Positions 16,242-24,780 of a stretch of DNA of 64,000 bases are shown piece after piece (the stretch's first letter is position 1; every line of letters begins with the position of its first letter). The stretch is from Myxococcales bacterium (lineage in GTDB: Bacteria; Myxococcota_A; Polyangia; Nannocystales; Nannocystaceae). A program made the position numbers and the translations under genes. The DNA is taken from the NCBI GenBank assembly GCA_020633315.1, contig JACKDV010000016.1, positions 133,236 to 197,235 of the forward strand, given 5' to 3'. Below the pieces are notes generated by a model, which saw nothing but the letters and a program-made list of their open reading frames with translations, did no database searches and was not told the origin of the DNA.

Positions 16242-17915
16242 ATGACGCGTACATGGCATCACCAGGCGGACGTGGTCGTGGTCGGATCGGGCGGTGCCGG
16301 CCTCGCGGCGGCGAGCGCCGCGGTGGCCGAGGGGGCGAGCGTGATCGTGCTCGAGGCGGCGGAGCAGGCCGGCGGCACCACGCGACGCTCCGGCGGGGCG
16401 CTGTGGATCCCCAACAACTCGCTGATGCGCGCGGCCGGGCTGAGCGACCCCCGCGACGATGCCCTGTCGCTCATGGCCCACCTGGCCTTCCCCTCGCTGC
16501 ATGATCCGCAGGCGCCTCGCTTCGGGATCTCGCAGGAGGCCTACGATCTGCTGGAGGCGTTCTACGACCATGGCTCCGATGTGGTCGATGCCCTCACCGC
16601 GGCCGGGGCCATCGATCTCATCATCCTCCCGCCGCTGGGCTTCGGCACCAGCCCCATCTCCGATCCCGACTACCACGCCGAGCTGCCCGAGAACGCGGCG
16701 CCCCTCGGTCGGGTGCTCACCGCCCAGGCACCGCCGGGCTCGTTCGAATGGCCGGGGGTGTTCCTGGCCGACGGCCTCATCGCCCACGTGCAGGCCCAGG
16801 GCGTGCCGATCCTGCTCGGCCACCGCGTGGTGGAGGTGATCGACGGGCCGCCGGGCGAGGTCACGGGGGTGGTGGCCGTGCACGAGGGGGCCGAGGTGCT
16901 CGTCCGTGCCCGGCGCGGGGTGGTGTTCGCCAGCGGCGGGTTCTCGCACGATCGCGACAAGGTGCTGTCGCTCACCCGCGGCCCGATCTTCGGCACCGGG
17001 GCAGTGCCCACCGGCACCGGGGCCTTCATCGACATCGCCTCCCGCCTCGGGGCCGACCACGGCAACCTCGCCAATGGCTTCTTCTTCCAGGTGGCCCTCG
17101 AGGCCGCGCTCGAGCACGGCGGGGCCATCTCCCGCACCGACGCGTTCGTGTTCCTGCCCTACGGCGACAGCATGATCATCGTGGACAAGCACGGCCGCCG
17201 CATCGTCAACGAGAAGGCGATGTACCACGAGCGCACGCAGAGCCACTTCGTCTACACCTACAACGAATTCCCCAACCTCGTGCAGATCATGATCTGGGAC
17301 GACCCGGTCATGCAGGAGCCCACCTTCTGGCCGTGGCGCGGTGGCGTGCCGTTCCCCGGGCAGACCAGCCCCTTCGTGCTCACGGGCAACACCCTCGCCG
17401 AGCTCGGCGACGCCATCGATGCTCGGCTGCAATCGCTGCGCGGGCAGCAGGGCATCGCGGCCGCGGTGGGCCCCCGCGAGATGCTCGCGCCCGACTTCGC
17501 CACCAACCTCGCGGCCACCGTGGCGCGCTTCAACGACTTCGCCACCACGGGCGTGGACCTCGACTTCCACCGCGGCGAGACGCCGCTCGAGCCGGTGTGG
17601 CAGGGGCCCTCGCGGGGCTCACCCAACCGCACCATGACCCCGCTGTCCAACGCCGGGCCCTACTACGCGCTGCTGCTGGGGGCGGCCACGCTCGACACCT
17701 GCGGCGGACCGCGGATCAATGCGAGCGGCGAGGTGCTGCGGCCCGACGGCAGCGCGATCGGGGGGCTCTTCGGCGCGGGCAATTGCATCGCCTCGCCCAC
17801 CGGGCAGGGCTACTTCGGCGCCGGCGGGACGATCGGGCCGGCCGTGGTGTTCGGCTACCTCGCCGGCCGCGCGGCGGCCCAGCGCAGCGTCGGGCATGGG
17901 CACGGGCACCCGTAG
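16242..17915 (+). CDS. FAD-dependent oxidoreductase, KstD/fumarate-reductase flavoprotein family
   Basis: The product has 557 residues. An N-terminal Rossmann motif VVVGSGGAGLAAA with the downstream Glu (VLEAAEQAGGTTRRSGG) binds FAD. The C-terminus has the family motif GNCIASPTGQGYFGAGGTIGPAVVFGYLAGR. This arrangement is found in 3-ketosteroid delta1-dehydrogenases and related flavoproteins that reduce or desaturate C-C bonds next to a carbonyl. No signal peptide is seen, so it is cytoplasmic. Its length is normal for KstD-like proteins. No other steroid-degradation gene lies in the window, so the substrate is open. A His/Gly-rich tail (GHGHGHP) ends the protein. Confidence 0.85.
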   Translation: MTRTWHHQADVVVVGSGGAGLAAASAAVAEGASVIVLEAAEQAGGTTRRSGGALWIPNNSLMRAAGLSDPRDDALSLMAHLAFPSLHDPQAPRFGISQEAYDLLEAFYDHGSDVVDALTAAGAIDLIILPPLGFGTSPISDPDYHAELPENAAPLGRVLTAQAPPGSFEWPGVFLADGLIAHVQAQGVPILLGHRVVEVIDGPPGEVTGVVAVHEGAEVLVRARRGVVFASGGFSHDRDKVLSLTRGPIFGTGAVPTGTGAFIDIASRLGADHGNLANGFFFQVALEAALEHGGAISRTDAFVFLPYGDSMIIVDKHGRRIVNEKAMYHERTQSHFVYTYNEFPNLVQIMIWDDPVMQEPTFWPWRGGVPFPGQTSPFVLTGNTLAELGDAIDARLQSLRGQQGIAAAVGPREMLAPDFATNLAATVARFNDFATTGVDLDFHRGETPLEPVWQGPSRGSPNRTMTPLSNAGPYYALLLGAATLDTCGGPRINASGEVLRPDGSAIGGLFGAGNCIASPTGQGYFGAGGTIGPAVVFGYLAGRAAAQRSVGHGHGHP

Positions 17916-18029
17916 ACCACGGCCGCTCGAGTCGCGGCCCGGAGCAACGCCTCGCGGCGCGCGGCGTCCTCGCTCGCGGCGCCCGAGGCCGCGGCGGCGG
18001 CTCGGCTCCGAGCCGCGGCGTGCAGCCGC

Positions 18030-18881
18030 TCAGCTCGGCGGCTCGAACACGTACTCGTAGCCGAGGTTGGCGTAGTCCGAGGCGTTGCCGCTGGTGTCCA
18101 CCGCGGGGCTGAGGGTCATCTTCTTGACCGCCTTGGCCGCGATCTCGTCGCAGCCCGAGCCGATCCCCCGGATCACCTTCACCCGGCGCACGGTGCCGTC
18201 GCGGCGCACGTCCACGTGGAGCAGCACCGTGCCGAACACCCCCTGGTCGCGGCTGGCCGGGCACTGCACCTTGGGCGGCCGCTTCTTGGGCACCGGCATG
18301 GTGCGGATGAAGACGTCGCTCTTGGGCGCCCACGCCGGACCCGAGGGGGCGGTGCCGGTGCCCCCGGTGCCCGTGCCGCTGCTCTTGGGCTTGCCCTGGG
18401 GCTTGCCCTCGTCGGAGCCCTGCACGCGGCCCGGCGAGGTGGTGGTGCCGCCGGCATTGACGGCCACCGGGCTGCCGGTGCCCGAGGGCACGAGCTGGCT
18501 GTCGGGCAGGCGGATCTTGGGCGGCGGCGGCAGGTCGTCGGAGGGCGGCGGCTGCTTGGGCGGCGGCTGCTTCTTGGGCGGCGGCTGCTTCTTGGGCGGT
18601 GGCGGGGGCGGCGGGATCTCGGGCTCCTCCGGCGGAGGCGGCTCCTCGATCTCGGGCTCCTCCTCGATCTCGGGCTCGGGCTCGGGCGGCTCGGGGGGCG
18701 GCGGAGGCTTGGGTGGCTCCACCGCCACCTCGTAGAGCACGAGCTTGCGCTCGGGCTCGGGCACCTTCATCTCGTGCAGCGTGTAGAAGATGGCGATGTG
18801 GAATCCCACCGACGCGATGAACAGGAACAGGGGCCAACGTCCGAGCCCCTCCTCGTCCTCCGGCTGTCGGTGGAGACTCAA
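18030..18881 (-). CDS. tonB: Energy transducer TonB
   Basis: The product is 283 residues. A cytoplasmic N-terminus is followed by one membrane helix (LFLFIASVGFHIAIFYTL), then a long periplasmic Pro/Glu segment (about 55-95), Pro/Lys repeats KKQPPP, a Gly/Ser linker, and a C-terminal TonB-like fold with GVFGTVLLHVDVRRDGTV and a C-terminal EYVFEPP strand. Paired cysteines in the C-domain recall myxobacterial AgmX/PglI tails. It is translated from a TTG overlapping the exbD stop (TTGA). With ExbB and ExbD it should carry proton-motive energy to outer-membrane receptors or another envelope machine. No TonB-dependent receptor is in this window. Confidence 0.88.
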   Translation of the reverse strand: MSLHRQPEDEEGLGRWPLFLFIASVGFHIAIFYTLHEMKVPEPERKLVLYEVAVEPPKPPPPPEPPEPEPEIEEEPEIEEPPPPEEPEIPPPPPPPKKQPPPKKQPPPKQPPPSDDLPPPPKIRLPDSQLVPSGTGSPVAVNAGGTTTSPGRVQGSDEGKPQGKPKSSGTGTGGTGTAPSGPAWAPKSDVFIRTMPVPKKRPPKVQCPASRDQGVFGTVLLHVDVRRDGTVRRVKVIRGIGSGCDEIAAKAVKKMTLSPAVDTSGNASDYANLGYEYVFEPPS

Positions 18882-19324
18882 CCCCCGTCTTCCTTGGGCG
18901 GCTGCTCGGTGGCGATCGCGTACTTGGTCACGCCCGCCTGTCGCAGCAGATCGATGAGGTGCACCATGTTGCCGACCTCGGCCTTGGTGTCACATTGAAC
19001 GATTCCCTGGAGATCCTGGTCTCCCGCCGCCTTGACCTGCGCCAGCTTGTCGGTGATGGCGTCGAGGATCTCGGCGTCGGTCTTCACCGTCTTCTCGTCG
19101 ACCTTGATGGTGCCGTCCTTGCGACAGATGATCAGCACGCTGGCGCGATCGACGGACTGACCGGTGGCCGCCTCGGGCTTGTCGACCAGCAGCCCCTCGG
19201 GGTTGGCGATGATCGAGGTGGTCACCATGAAGATGATGAGCAGCACCAGGGTCACGTCCACCAGCGGGGTGACGTTGATCCCGGTGATCTCGCCGTCGTC
19301 GTCGAAGTCGGCTCCCCCCGCCAT
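18878..19324 (-). CDS. exbD: ExbD/TolR-family biopolymer transport protein
   Basis: The 148-residue product has a short N-terminus with GINVTPLVDVTLVLLIIFMVT. This contains the proton-linked Asp just before the single membrane helix, as in ExbD/TolR. A periplasmic domain of about 100 residues follows. It works with the ExbB-type channel encoded 3 bp upstream and passes proton-motive energy to TonB. The ATG at 19324 and the TTGA overlap with tonB support a three-gene operon. Confidence 0.9.
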   Translation of the reverse strand: MAGGADFDDDGEITGINVTPLVDVTLVLLIIFMVTTSIIANPEGLLVDKPEAATGQSVDRASVLIICRKDGTIKVDEKTVKTDAEILDAITDKLAQVKAAGDQDLQGIVQCDTKAEVGNMVHLIDLLRQAGVTKYAIATEQPPKEDGG

Positions 19325-19327
19325 GGC

Positions 19328-19987
19328 TCAGTCCTTCTCGACGGTATCGAGCGCGCGGCCCACGACGAGCGAGCGCGCGGTGTTGGCCAGGCTCTCGGCC
19401 TCGCCCATCGTCCGCTTCACGCGACGCTGGAAGATGTTGTAGGCCACCACGGCCGGGATCGCCACGAGCAGCCCCACCGCAGTGGCGACCAGGGCCTCGG
19501 AGATGCCCGACATCACCTCGGTGCTGGTCTCTCCGCCCGGCTTGAGCCCCGACTCGGCCAGGTCCTTGAAGGCCTTGATGATGCCGAGCACCGTGCCGAA
19601 CAGCCCGATGAAGGGGGCGTTGGCGCCCAGGGTGCCCAGGAAGGCGAGGTTGCGCTCGAGCCGGACCTTCTCCTCGGGGCGCACCGCGTTCATCGCGGCG
19701 TCGATCGCCTCGCCGCCGTACTCGGCCTGCTCGAGCATCTCGCGGACCATGCGACCGCCGGGGCCCGCCGCGTCCTTCACCGTCGTGGCGGCGGCCTCGC
19801 GGTCTCCCTTGGCGAGCTGATCGATGAGCTTGCGGCGGATCTCCGTGTCGGCGCCCGCCACTCCGCGGAAGAACAGCCCCCGCTCGATCATCACGTACAC
19901 ACTGAGCACGCTGAGGACGACGAGGAGCCACAGGACCCACTCTGCGCCGAGCAGCGAGAACTTGAGGAATTCGTCGGTCAGGCTCAT
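19328..19987 (-). CDS. exbB: ExbB/TolQ/MotA-family proton channel protein
   Basis: The 219-residue product has three membrane helices: WVLWLLVVLSVLSVYVMI, a second helix around LGTLGANAPFIGLFGTVLGII, and ALVATAVGLLVAIPAVVAY. The signature GTLGANAPFIGLFGTVLGII is the classic TolQ/ExbB core. It forms the pentameric proton channel of the Ton system in the inner membrane. It is the first gene of exbB-exbD-tonB; a TACCTT hexamer lies 17 bases before the ATG. Confidence 0.92.
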   Translation of the reverse strand: MSLTDEFLKFSLLGAEWVLWLLVVLSVLSVYVMIERGLFFRGVAGADTEIRRKLIDQLAKGDREAAATTVKDAAGPGGRMVREMLEQAEYGGEAIDAAMNAVRPEEKVRLERNLAFLGTLGANAPFIGLFGTVLGIIKAFKDLAESGLKPGGETSTEVMSGISEALVATAVGLLVAIPAVVAYNIFQRRVKRTMGEAESLANTARSLVVGRALDTVEKD

Positions 19988-20004
19988 CGGTCGAAGCGCG
20001 CGAA

Positions 20005-20010
20005 AAGGTA
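20005..20010 (-). promoter_or_regulatory. TACCTT hexamer before exbB
   Basis: The minus-strand TACCTT is 17 bases before the exbB ATG at 19987. It is the only clear -10 candidate in the 284 bp between exbB and truD; nothing else is seen in that gap. Confidence 0.35.
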
Positions 20011-20271
20011 GCGGAAACCGCGTAACGCGGCCAGGGTTGGGGGGCGAGATGGCCGTTCGTCGAGGTTTCGGCGAGGCCGCCGCATCGCGCGATCGGGCCG
20101 TGCGAGCCGGCGAGGGTGGGGCAGCCGGTGTTCTCGGCCCCGCCGCTCGGTGCCCGGGGCAGCGGGCCGGCGGAGGGCCTCACGCCGTCGCGTGCCGCAG
20201 CGCAGAACGCGGATCGAGCGAACGCCGCCACGCCTCGGTGAACGGCGCGTCACAGCCGGAGCGGATCCGCG

Positions 20272-21372
20272 TCAGCCGGGGTCGATGTCGGGCGGGTGCT
20301 CGGCGTCGCCCTGGATCTCGCGGCACAGGTGCGTGGCGTAGGTGCCCGCCGGCAGCACGAACACCAGGCACAGCCCGGGGCCGAGCTCCTCGTCGGGCAC
20401 GGCGGGGGCGGGCTCGAGCGAGAGCGGCTCGATCGCGGCCGTGAGCGGGCGACGGGTGCCGGCCGCCTTGCGACCCAGCGAGGCGAGGGCGCGGGGCTCG
20501 ATGCCCGCGATCCGCAGCACCTCCTGCTCGAGCTCGGCGGCGGGCGTGCCCTCGCTCGGGGCCCACATGCGCGAGCCGAACACGGGACCGGTGATCCGCA
20601 GCTCGCCCGCGTCGAGCCGGGCCTGATCCACCTCGGGCTCGCTGCACTCGAACATCCCGCCCTCGCGCTTGTGCAGCAGGTCGCCCGCGAGCACCCGCTG
20701 CCAGTGCCCTCGCTCGCGACGCAGCAGCGCATAGAGGTTGAAGAGCGCCGACTGCCCCGCGCCCACCACCAGGTTGCCGCGGCGGCCCGAGCGGCCGCGA
20801 CCGAGCGCCTCGAGCCCGCGGTCGAGCTGGTGGCCGCGTCGACCGAAGCGCTGGGGACCATAGAGGTTGGCCAGGCCGCCGTCGCGCGCCAGCACGTCGA
20901 GGGTGGCCTGGGCCCGCGTCACCGCCTCCTGCGGCGTCACGGCCAGGTCGCGCACCACGATGGTGAAGCGATTGCCCCGCAGGTGCCCGGTGCGGAGCTT
21001 GTGCCCGTGGGGCCGGGGCTCGCCCAGCTCGATCGACGGGTGCTCGAAGCGAGCCAGCGCCTCGGCGGCCGACGCCGGCACGCTCACCCACTGGGTGGTG
21101 ATGGCCACCCGATCCTTGCGCCCGGCCATCCCCAGCTCGCGTCGATCGAGGCCCAGCCGCTCGGCCAGGAGCCCCACTGCCTCCTCGCTGCTGAGGCCGC
21201 GCTTGGTGAGCGGCACGAACAGGTGGGCCCCCTTGCGGCCGTCGGTGGGGTAGGCCTCGATCTCCTCCACGCGGAAGTCGGCCTCGCGTCGGCGGATCCT
21301 CCCGCCGGTGCCCGGCAGCTCGGGGGTCTGGAGCGGCGGCTCCAGGATGGCTTGGCGCCAGGCGTCGTCCAT
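20272..21372 (-). CDS. truD: tRNA pseudouridine(13) synthase TruD
   Basis: The 366-residue product matches TruD. It has an early FRVEEI motif, the catalytic Asp87 in AGRKDRVAITTQ, the NLYGPQRFGR motif and the QSALFNLY segment. The enzyme converts uridine 13 of tRNA-Glu and others to pseudouridine. The sequence is complete and of normal length. The ATG at 21372 lies 23 bp after the TPR gene stop, so the two are probably co-transcribed. The C-terminal end, after the family core, is rich in Pro and Glu. Confidence 0.92.
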   Translation of the reverse strand: MDDAWRQAILEPPLQTPELPGTGGRIRRREADFRVEEIEAYPTDGRKGAHLFVPLTKRGLSSEEAVGLLAERLGLDRRELGMAGRKDRVAITTQWVSVPASAAEALARFEHPSIELGEPRPHGHKLRTGHLRGNRFTIVVRDLAVTPQEAVTRAQATLDVLARDGGLANLYGPQRFGRRGHQLDRGLEALGRGRSGRRGNLVVGAGQSALFNLYALLRRERGHWQRVLAGDLLHKREGGMFECSEPEVDQARLDAGELRITGPVFGSRMWAPSEGTPAAELEQEVLRIAGIEPRALASLGRKAAGTRRPLTAAIEPLSLEPAPAVPDEELGPGLCLVFVLPAGTYATHLCREIQGDAEHPPDIDPG

Positions 21373-21395
21373 GCGAGCGGCTCGGGGCTGCGGGC

Positions 21396-22208
21396 CTACG
21401 GATCCTCGCTCGGATCCTCGCTCGGGGCGTCGTCCTCGGCCGACGCCGCCTGCTCCACCGGGGCCGGGGAGGCCGAGCCGTCGCCGTCGTCGGCCGGGGC
21501 CTCGCCCTTGTCCGCGGTCATGCTCAGGTAGACCTGGCAGCTACGGTTCTCGGGGTCGCGCGCCAGCACCTCGCTCCACTGCTCGCGGGCCTGCGCCAGC
21601 CGCCCCGCTCGCCACAGCGTGATCCCGTAGTGGGTGCGCCCGGGCAGGTACTCCGGCGAGAGATCGACGATCGCCTGGTACTCGTCGAGCGCCTCCTCGG
21701 TGCGGCCCGCGTCGCGCAGCGCATTGGCGAGCTTGGTGCGGATGTCGACGAAGGTCGGGCACACCCGCAGGGCCTTCTGGAATTCCTTGATCGCATGCTC
21801 GCCGAGCCCCAGCGAGAGGTAGGCATCGCCGAGGTCGGCGTGCATGTTGGCGATCTTGCCGCGGGCCAGCGGCTCGAGCTGGTCCAGGCCGCCCGAGCCC
21901 CGGGAGTGGTGCGCGCGCTCGTACAGCCGGCGTCCCTCGTCGTACAGCCCCAGCTCGTTGCACACCACCGCGAGGTTGAGCACCGCCTCGGTGTAGTGGG
22001 GGTTGATCACCAGCGCGCGCTCCAGCTCCTCGCGCGCCTGCTCGGGCCGGCCCTGCTCGAAGTGGATGAAGCCGAGCATGTTGTGCACGTCGGCGAAGCC
22101 CTGTTCGGCGTCGCGGACCGCCTCGAGGTGGGGGCGAGCCCGCTCGTACTCTCCGGCCAGGTAGAGCTCCCGACCAGCGGCGAGGTGGGACTTGATCTGT
22201 GGATCCAT
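21396..22208 (-). CDS. Tetratricopeptide-repeat protein
   Basis: The 270-residue product contains about five TPR units (GREL--AGEYERARPHLEAV, FIHFEQGRPEQAREELERAL, LGDAYLSLGLGEHAIKEFQKAL, NALRDAGRTEEALDEYQAIV, ITLWRAGRLAQAREQWSEVL) and a short acidic Ala/Pro tail that ends in a repeated SEDP. No signal peptide is seen, so it is probably cytoplasmic. TPR domains mediate protein-protein contacts; the partner is unknown. The tail codons contain a directly repeated GATCCTCGCTCG (about 21402-21425). It leads the truD transcript. The nearest -10 candidate (TACCCT, 22237-22242) is 28 bases upstream. Confidence 0.85.
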   Translation of the reverse strand: MDPQIKSHLAAGRELYLAGEYERARPHLEAVRDAEQGFADVHNMLGFIHFEQGRPEQAREELERALVINPHYTEAVLNLAVVCNELGLYDEGRRLYERAHHSRGSGGLDQLEPLARGKIANMHADLGDAYLSLGLGEHAIKEFQKALRVCPTFVDIRTKLANALRDAGRTEEALDEYQAIVDLSPEYLPGRTHYGITLWRAGRLAQAREQWSEVLARDPENRSCQVYLSMTADKGEAPADDGDGSASPAPVEQAASAEDDAPSEDPSEDP

Positions 22209-22381
22209 GGCAGCGAAGGCGCGAGGGCGCCCATCGAGGGTACGCCACTTTTGCCGCCGCCGTGAGAGAGCCGACCGGGATTACGGCCGAGCTGCCCGAG
22301 TCGCTGTGACCAAGGACCGGCCTTCCATCAGGTCTTGATGGGCCACGGGGATGCGGCAATTGCGTCGAGTCAGCCGGCTGC

Positions 22382-23154
22382 CTACGCCGCGACGAGGTCG
22401 CGCAGGGTCTGGCGGTCGGAGAACGGGACCAGCTGCGAGACGTCCTGGAGGCGCTCGATGTCCTCGGCCCGGTAGACGTCGGCTCGGTCGTCGAAGATCG
22501 TGATGAGCTGCTCTTGGCGCGAGGGAATCTTGAGGTCGTAGAAGCGCCGAAAGACCTCGGTGGCTGCCACGTGAGCGGCCGAGGGGTTGCCCGAGGAAAG
22601 GGTGAGGATCGCCGACTTGGTGGAGCGGCCCTGCGCGAGGAAGTCCACCCGAACCACGTTGCCGTAGCGTCCCTCGAGCTCTGCATTCTGCTCGTATGGG
22701 ATCTCCACGTCGGTCAACACTTCCTCCACCTGCTCCGTGAAGGCGGCCACCATGGCGCTGCGTTTCGTGAAGACGAGATCTGCGACCCTCACACAACTCT
22801 GGCCCAAGGAGACGATCGCGGGCACGAGCCCCTCCAAGTCTGGGAGTCGCAGCACGAGCTGTCCGCCGTCCTGCTCGACTCCATGGAGACGAAGAACGTC
22901 GTCGATGAGGCCCTTTCGCTTGGGGGAGAGCCACGGCTTGATCTGTGCGTCGAAGAGCCAGGACATCGTCTGGCCAAGGTCCGAGAGTCGCAGTGCTCGG
23001 AAGAGATCGTTCTCCTCCATTAGGAAGAGATCGATCCTCCGTCTGGGTAGAGGAAGGCTGTCTCGATTCGAGCTGGACCATTGTGAATGGTCTCCACGCC
23101 CCGAACCAAGGCATGTCCCCGGAGGCGAGAGCGGATGTCGTCGACGTCGATCAT
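22382..23154 (-). pseudogene. DUF1828/DUF1829-like protein, reading frame broken near 23035
   Basis: Two overlapping frames together resemble a DUF1828-DUF1829 protein. Frame one starts at the ATG at 23154 (MIDVDDIRSRLRG), runs to AFLYPDGG, and meets a TAA at 23020-23022. Frame two contains IDLFLMEENDLF and continues LSDLGQTMSWLF to the stop at 22382. Adding one base near 23030-23037 would join YPDGG to IDLF, the order expected in this family. As written, frame two could instead begin at the ATG at 23020, which overlaps the TAA (TAATG), giving a 212-residue protein by coupling. Function is unknown; such proteins are found near mobile or phage-like genes. It could be a true pseudogene, a split gene or a sequence error. 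Confidence 0.6.
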
Positions 23155-23282
23155 GCGCTCTCGTCCGGGAGCTCGAGCTGCCCATGATGGGAGATGCTCG
23201 CCATCTTGCAGAACTCGGAGAAGACTCGACGTAGGGAGGAGCCTGCGAGATCCGGGTCCATCGACGGTGGGTGAGCAACGCC

Positions 23283-23288
23283 ACTATA
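23283..23288 (-). promoter_or_regulatory. TATAGT -10 candidate upstream of the DUF1828-like gene
   Basis: The minus-strand TATAGT sits in a locally AT-richer stretch after bamD, about 130 bases before the ATG at 23154. Confidence 0.3.
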
Positions 23289-23351
23289 TCAATCACCCCG
23301 GGCGATCGACGCTCGTGGTGTGGAACGTGAGCGCGCATCGCTCCATGCCGG

Positions 23352-24560
23352 CTAGGGCACCTCGGCTTCCTCGGCCTTGGTCTCTTCGGCTTCCTCGGCC
23401 TCGCCCTCCTCGCTCTCGGCCGCCGTCTCCTTCGCGGGTGGGCGCGGCGTCTTGATCGCCTTGTTCGAGGGCTCCGCCTCTTCCTCGGCCTCGCCCTCCT
23501 CGGACTCGGTCTCGCTCGGGGCGGGCGGGGGGCGGCGTCGGCCGGGCGTGATGGCCTCGGCGGGCGGGGGCGTGGCTTCGGGAGACTCGGGTCCCTCGGG
23601 GGCCAGGTCGGGTCGCTCGGGACGCTCGCGGTTCTTGGCCTCGGGCGGGGGCAGCGGCACCGGCGGGTTGCGATCGGGGCGCTTGCGCGAGGGATCGGCC
23701 GGGCCGTAGGTGTCGTAGATGTAGCGCAGGTACACCGCGGCCTGCTTGCCGTGGTGATGCTTGGGGTGCTGGCTCTGCAGCTCGCTGAAGGTGGAGCGGG
23801 CCAGCTCCACCTCCTCCATCCGCAGGTAGGTGATGCCGAGCAGGAACAGCACCTCGGCGTCCAGGCCGATGCCCGGGTACATCGCGTGGGCCGACTCCAG
23901 CCGGCCGATCGCCGCCTCGGGCTTCTCGCGCTCGAGATAGAAGCGCGCCACGTAGAGCTCGTGCTCGAGCAGGCGACGGTTGATCTCGTCGCGCAGCGCC
24001 TCGGCGTCCTTGACCGAGGGCGTGTCGCCGTAGTGATCGAAGAAGTACTCGAGCTCGACCAGCGCCTCGCGCAAGCGCGACTGGTCGCGCTGGTAGTCGG
24101 GCGGGAACAAGAAGAAGGACTGCGGGCCGTTCATGTAGGCGGCCACCGCGGCCATGTAGCTCACCCAGCCGTTGCGCACGTGCTTGTGGGTGGGGTGCAG
24201 CTTGGCGAACTGACGGAACGCATCCTGCGAGGTGAGGTAGTTGCCCTGCTCGAACTCGGCTCGCGCGATGAGCAGCTCGGCCTCCACCGCGTAGCGCGAG
24301 AAGGGGAAGCGGATGCGCACGAAGTCGGCGTACTGGATGGTCTCGTCCCAGTCCTCGTCGCCGAACTCGCCCAGCGCCAGCTCGTAGTTCTCGCGGGCGG
24401 TCTGTGCGTAGTCGGCGGAGAGATCCGGCCCGGTCTTGCAGCCGGCGATCGCGGCCACCAGCACCAACCCCTGGGCCAGGCCGCCTACGCGAGGGCTCGC
24501 TTGGAGCACGCGCCCCGCCATGGGCCACCACGAGCGGCGAGATGGGTGGGGGGTGCGCAT
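23352..24560 (-). CDS. bamD: Outer membrane assembly lipoprotein BamD
   Basis: The product is 402 residues with a long basic signal peptide and lipobox AIAGC. The mature part is a run of TPR-like repeats typical of BamD/ComL: YAQTARENYELALGEFGDEDW, QYADFVRIRFPFSRYAVEAELLIARAEF and REALVELEYFFDHYGDTP. BamD is the essential lipoprotein of the BAM complex that folds beta-barrels into the outer membrane. The C-terminal 110 residues are a low-complexity Pro/Glu/Ala/Lys tail that most BamD proteins lack. It has its own TAGCGT promoter candidate and is divergent from the permease gene. Confidence 0.88.
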   Translation of the reverse strand: MRTPHPSRRSWWPMAGRVLQASPRVGGLAQGLVLVAAIAGCKTGPDLSADYAQTARENYELALGEFGDEDWDETIQYADFVRIRFPFSRYAVEAELLIARAEFEQGNYLTSQDAFRQFAKLHPTHKHVRNGWVSYMAAVAAYMNGPQSFFLFPPDYQRDQSRLREALVELEYFFDHYGDTPSVKDAEALRDEINRRLLEHELYVARFYLEREKPEAAIGRLESAHAMYPGIGLDAEVLFLLGITYLRMEEVELARSTFSELQSQHPKHHHGKQAAVYLRYIYDTYGPADPSRKRPDRNPPVPLPPPEAKNRERPERPDLAPEGPESPEATPPPAEAITPGRRRPPPAPSETESEEGEAEEEAEPSNKAIKTPRPPAKETAAESEEGEAEEAEETKAEEAEVP

Positions 24561-24572
24561 GAGCCGGACGGC

Positions 24573-24578
24573 ACGCTA
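24573..24578 (-). promoter_or_regulatory. TAGCGT hexamer before bamD
   Basis: The minus-strand TAGCGT is 12 bases before the ATG at 24560, in the 220 bp region divergent to the permease gene. Confidence 0.4.
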
Positions 24579-24754
24579 GCCCCGGGAATTCCGGGCTGTC
24601 AAACCGGCTGGGGCGATCCGGGCCTCGGGCGTTCCCTGGCCGGCGGACGAGCCCGAGCTGCCTGGCCGGTGAGCTGGGCATAGATCTCGGCGCTGGGGCG
24701 TAGGGGGCGCGCCGCACGGTCGCTGGTTTTGGCGAGACCTCGGGGATCTTGCGG

Positions 24755-24760
24755 TACATT
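24755..24760 (+). promoter_or_regulatory. TACATT hexamer before the APC permease
   Basis: TACATT is 20 bases before the ATG at 24781. Confidence 0.35.
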
Positions 24761-24780
24761 CCGCCAAAGCCCGTTCCCCC

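Noticed and set aside
23155..23338. Extended N-terminus for the DUF1828-like gene
   Set aside because: The extension is basic and Ser/Arg-rich without similarity. The family-like N-terminus lies in the other frame starting at 23154.
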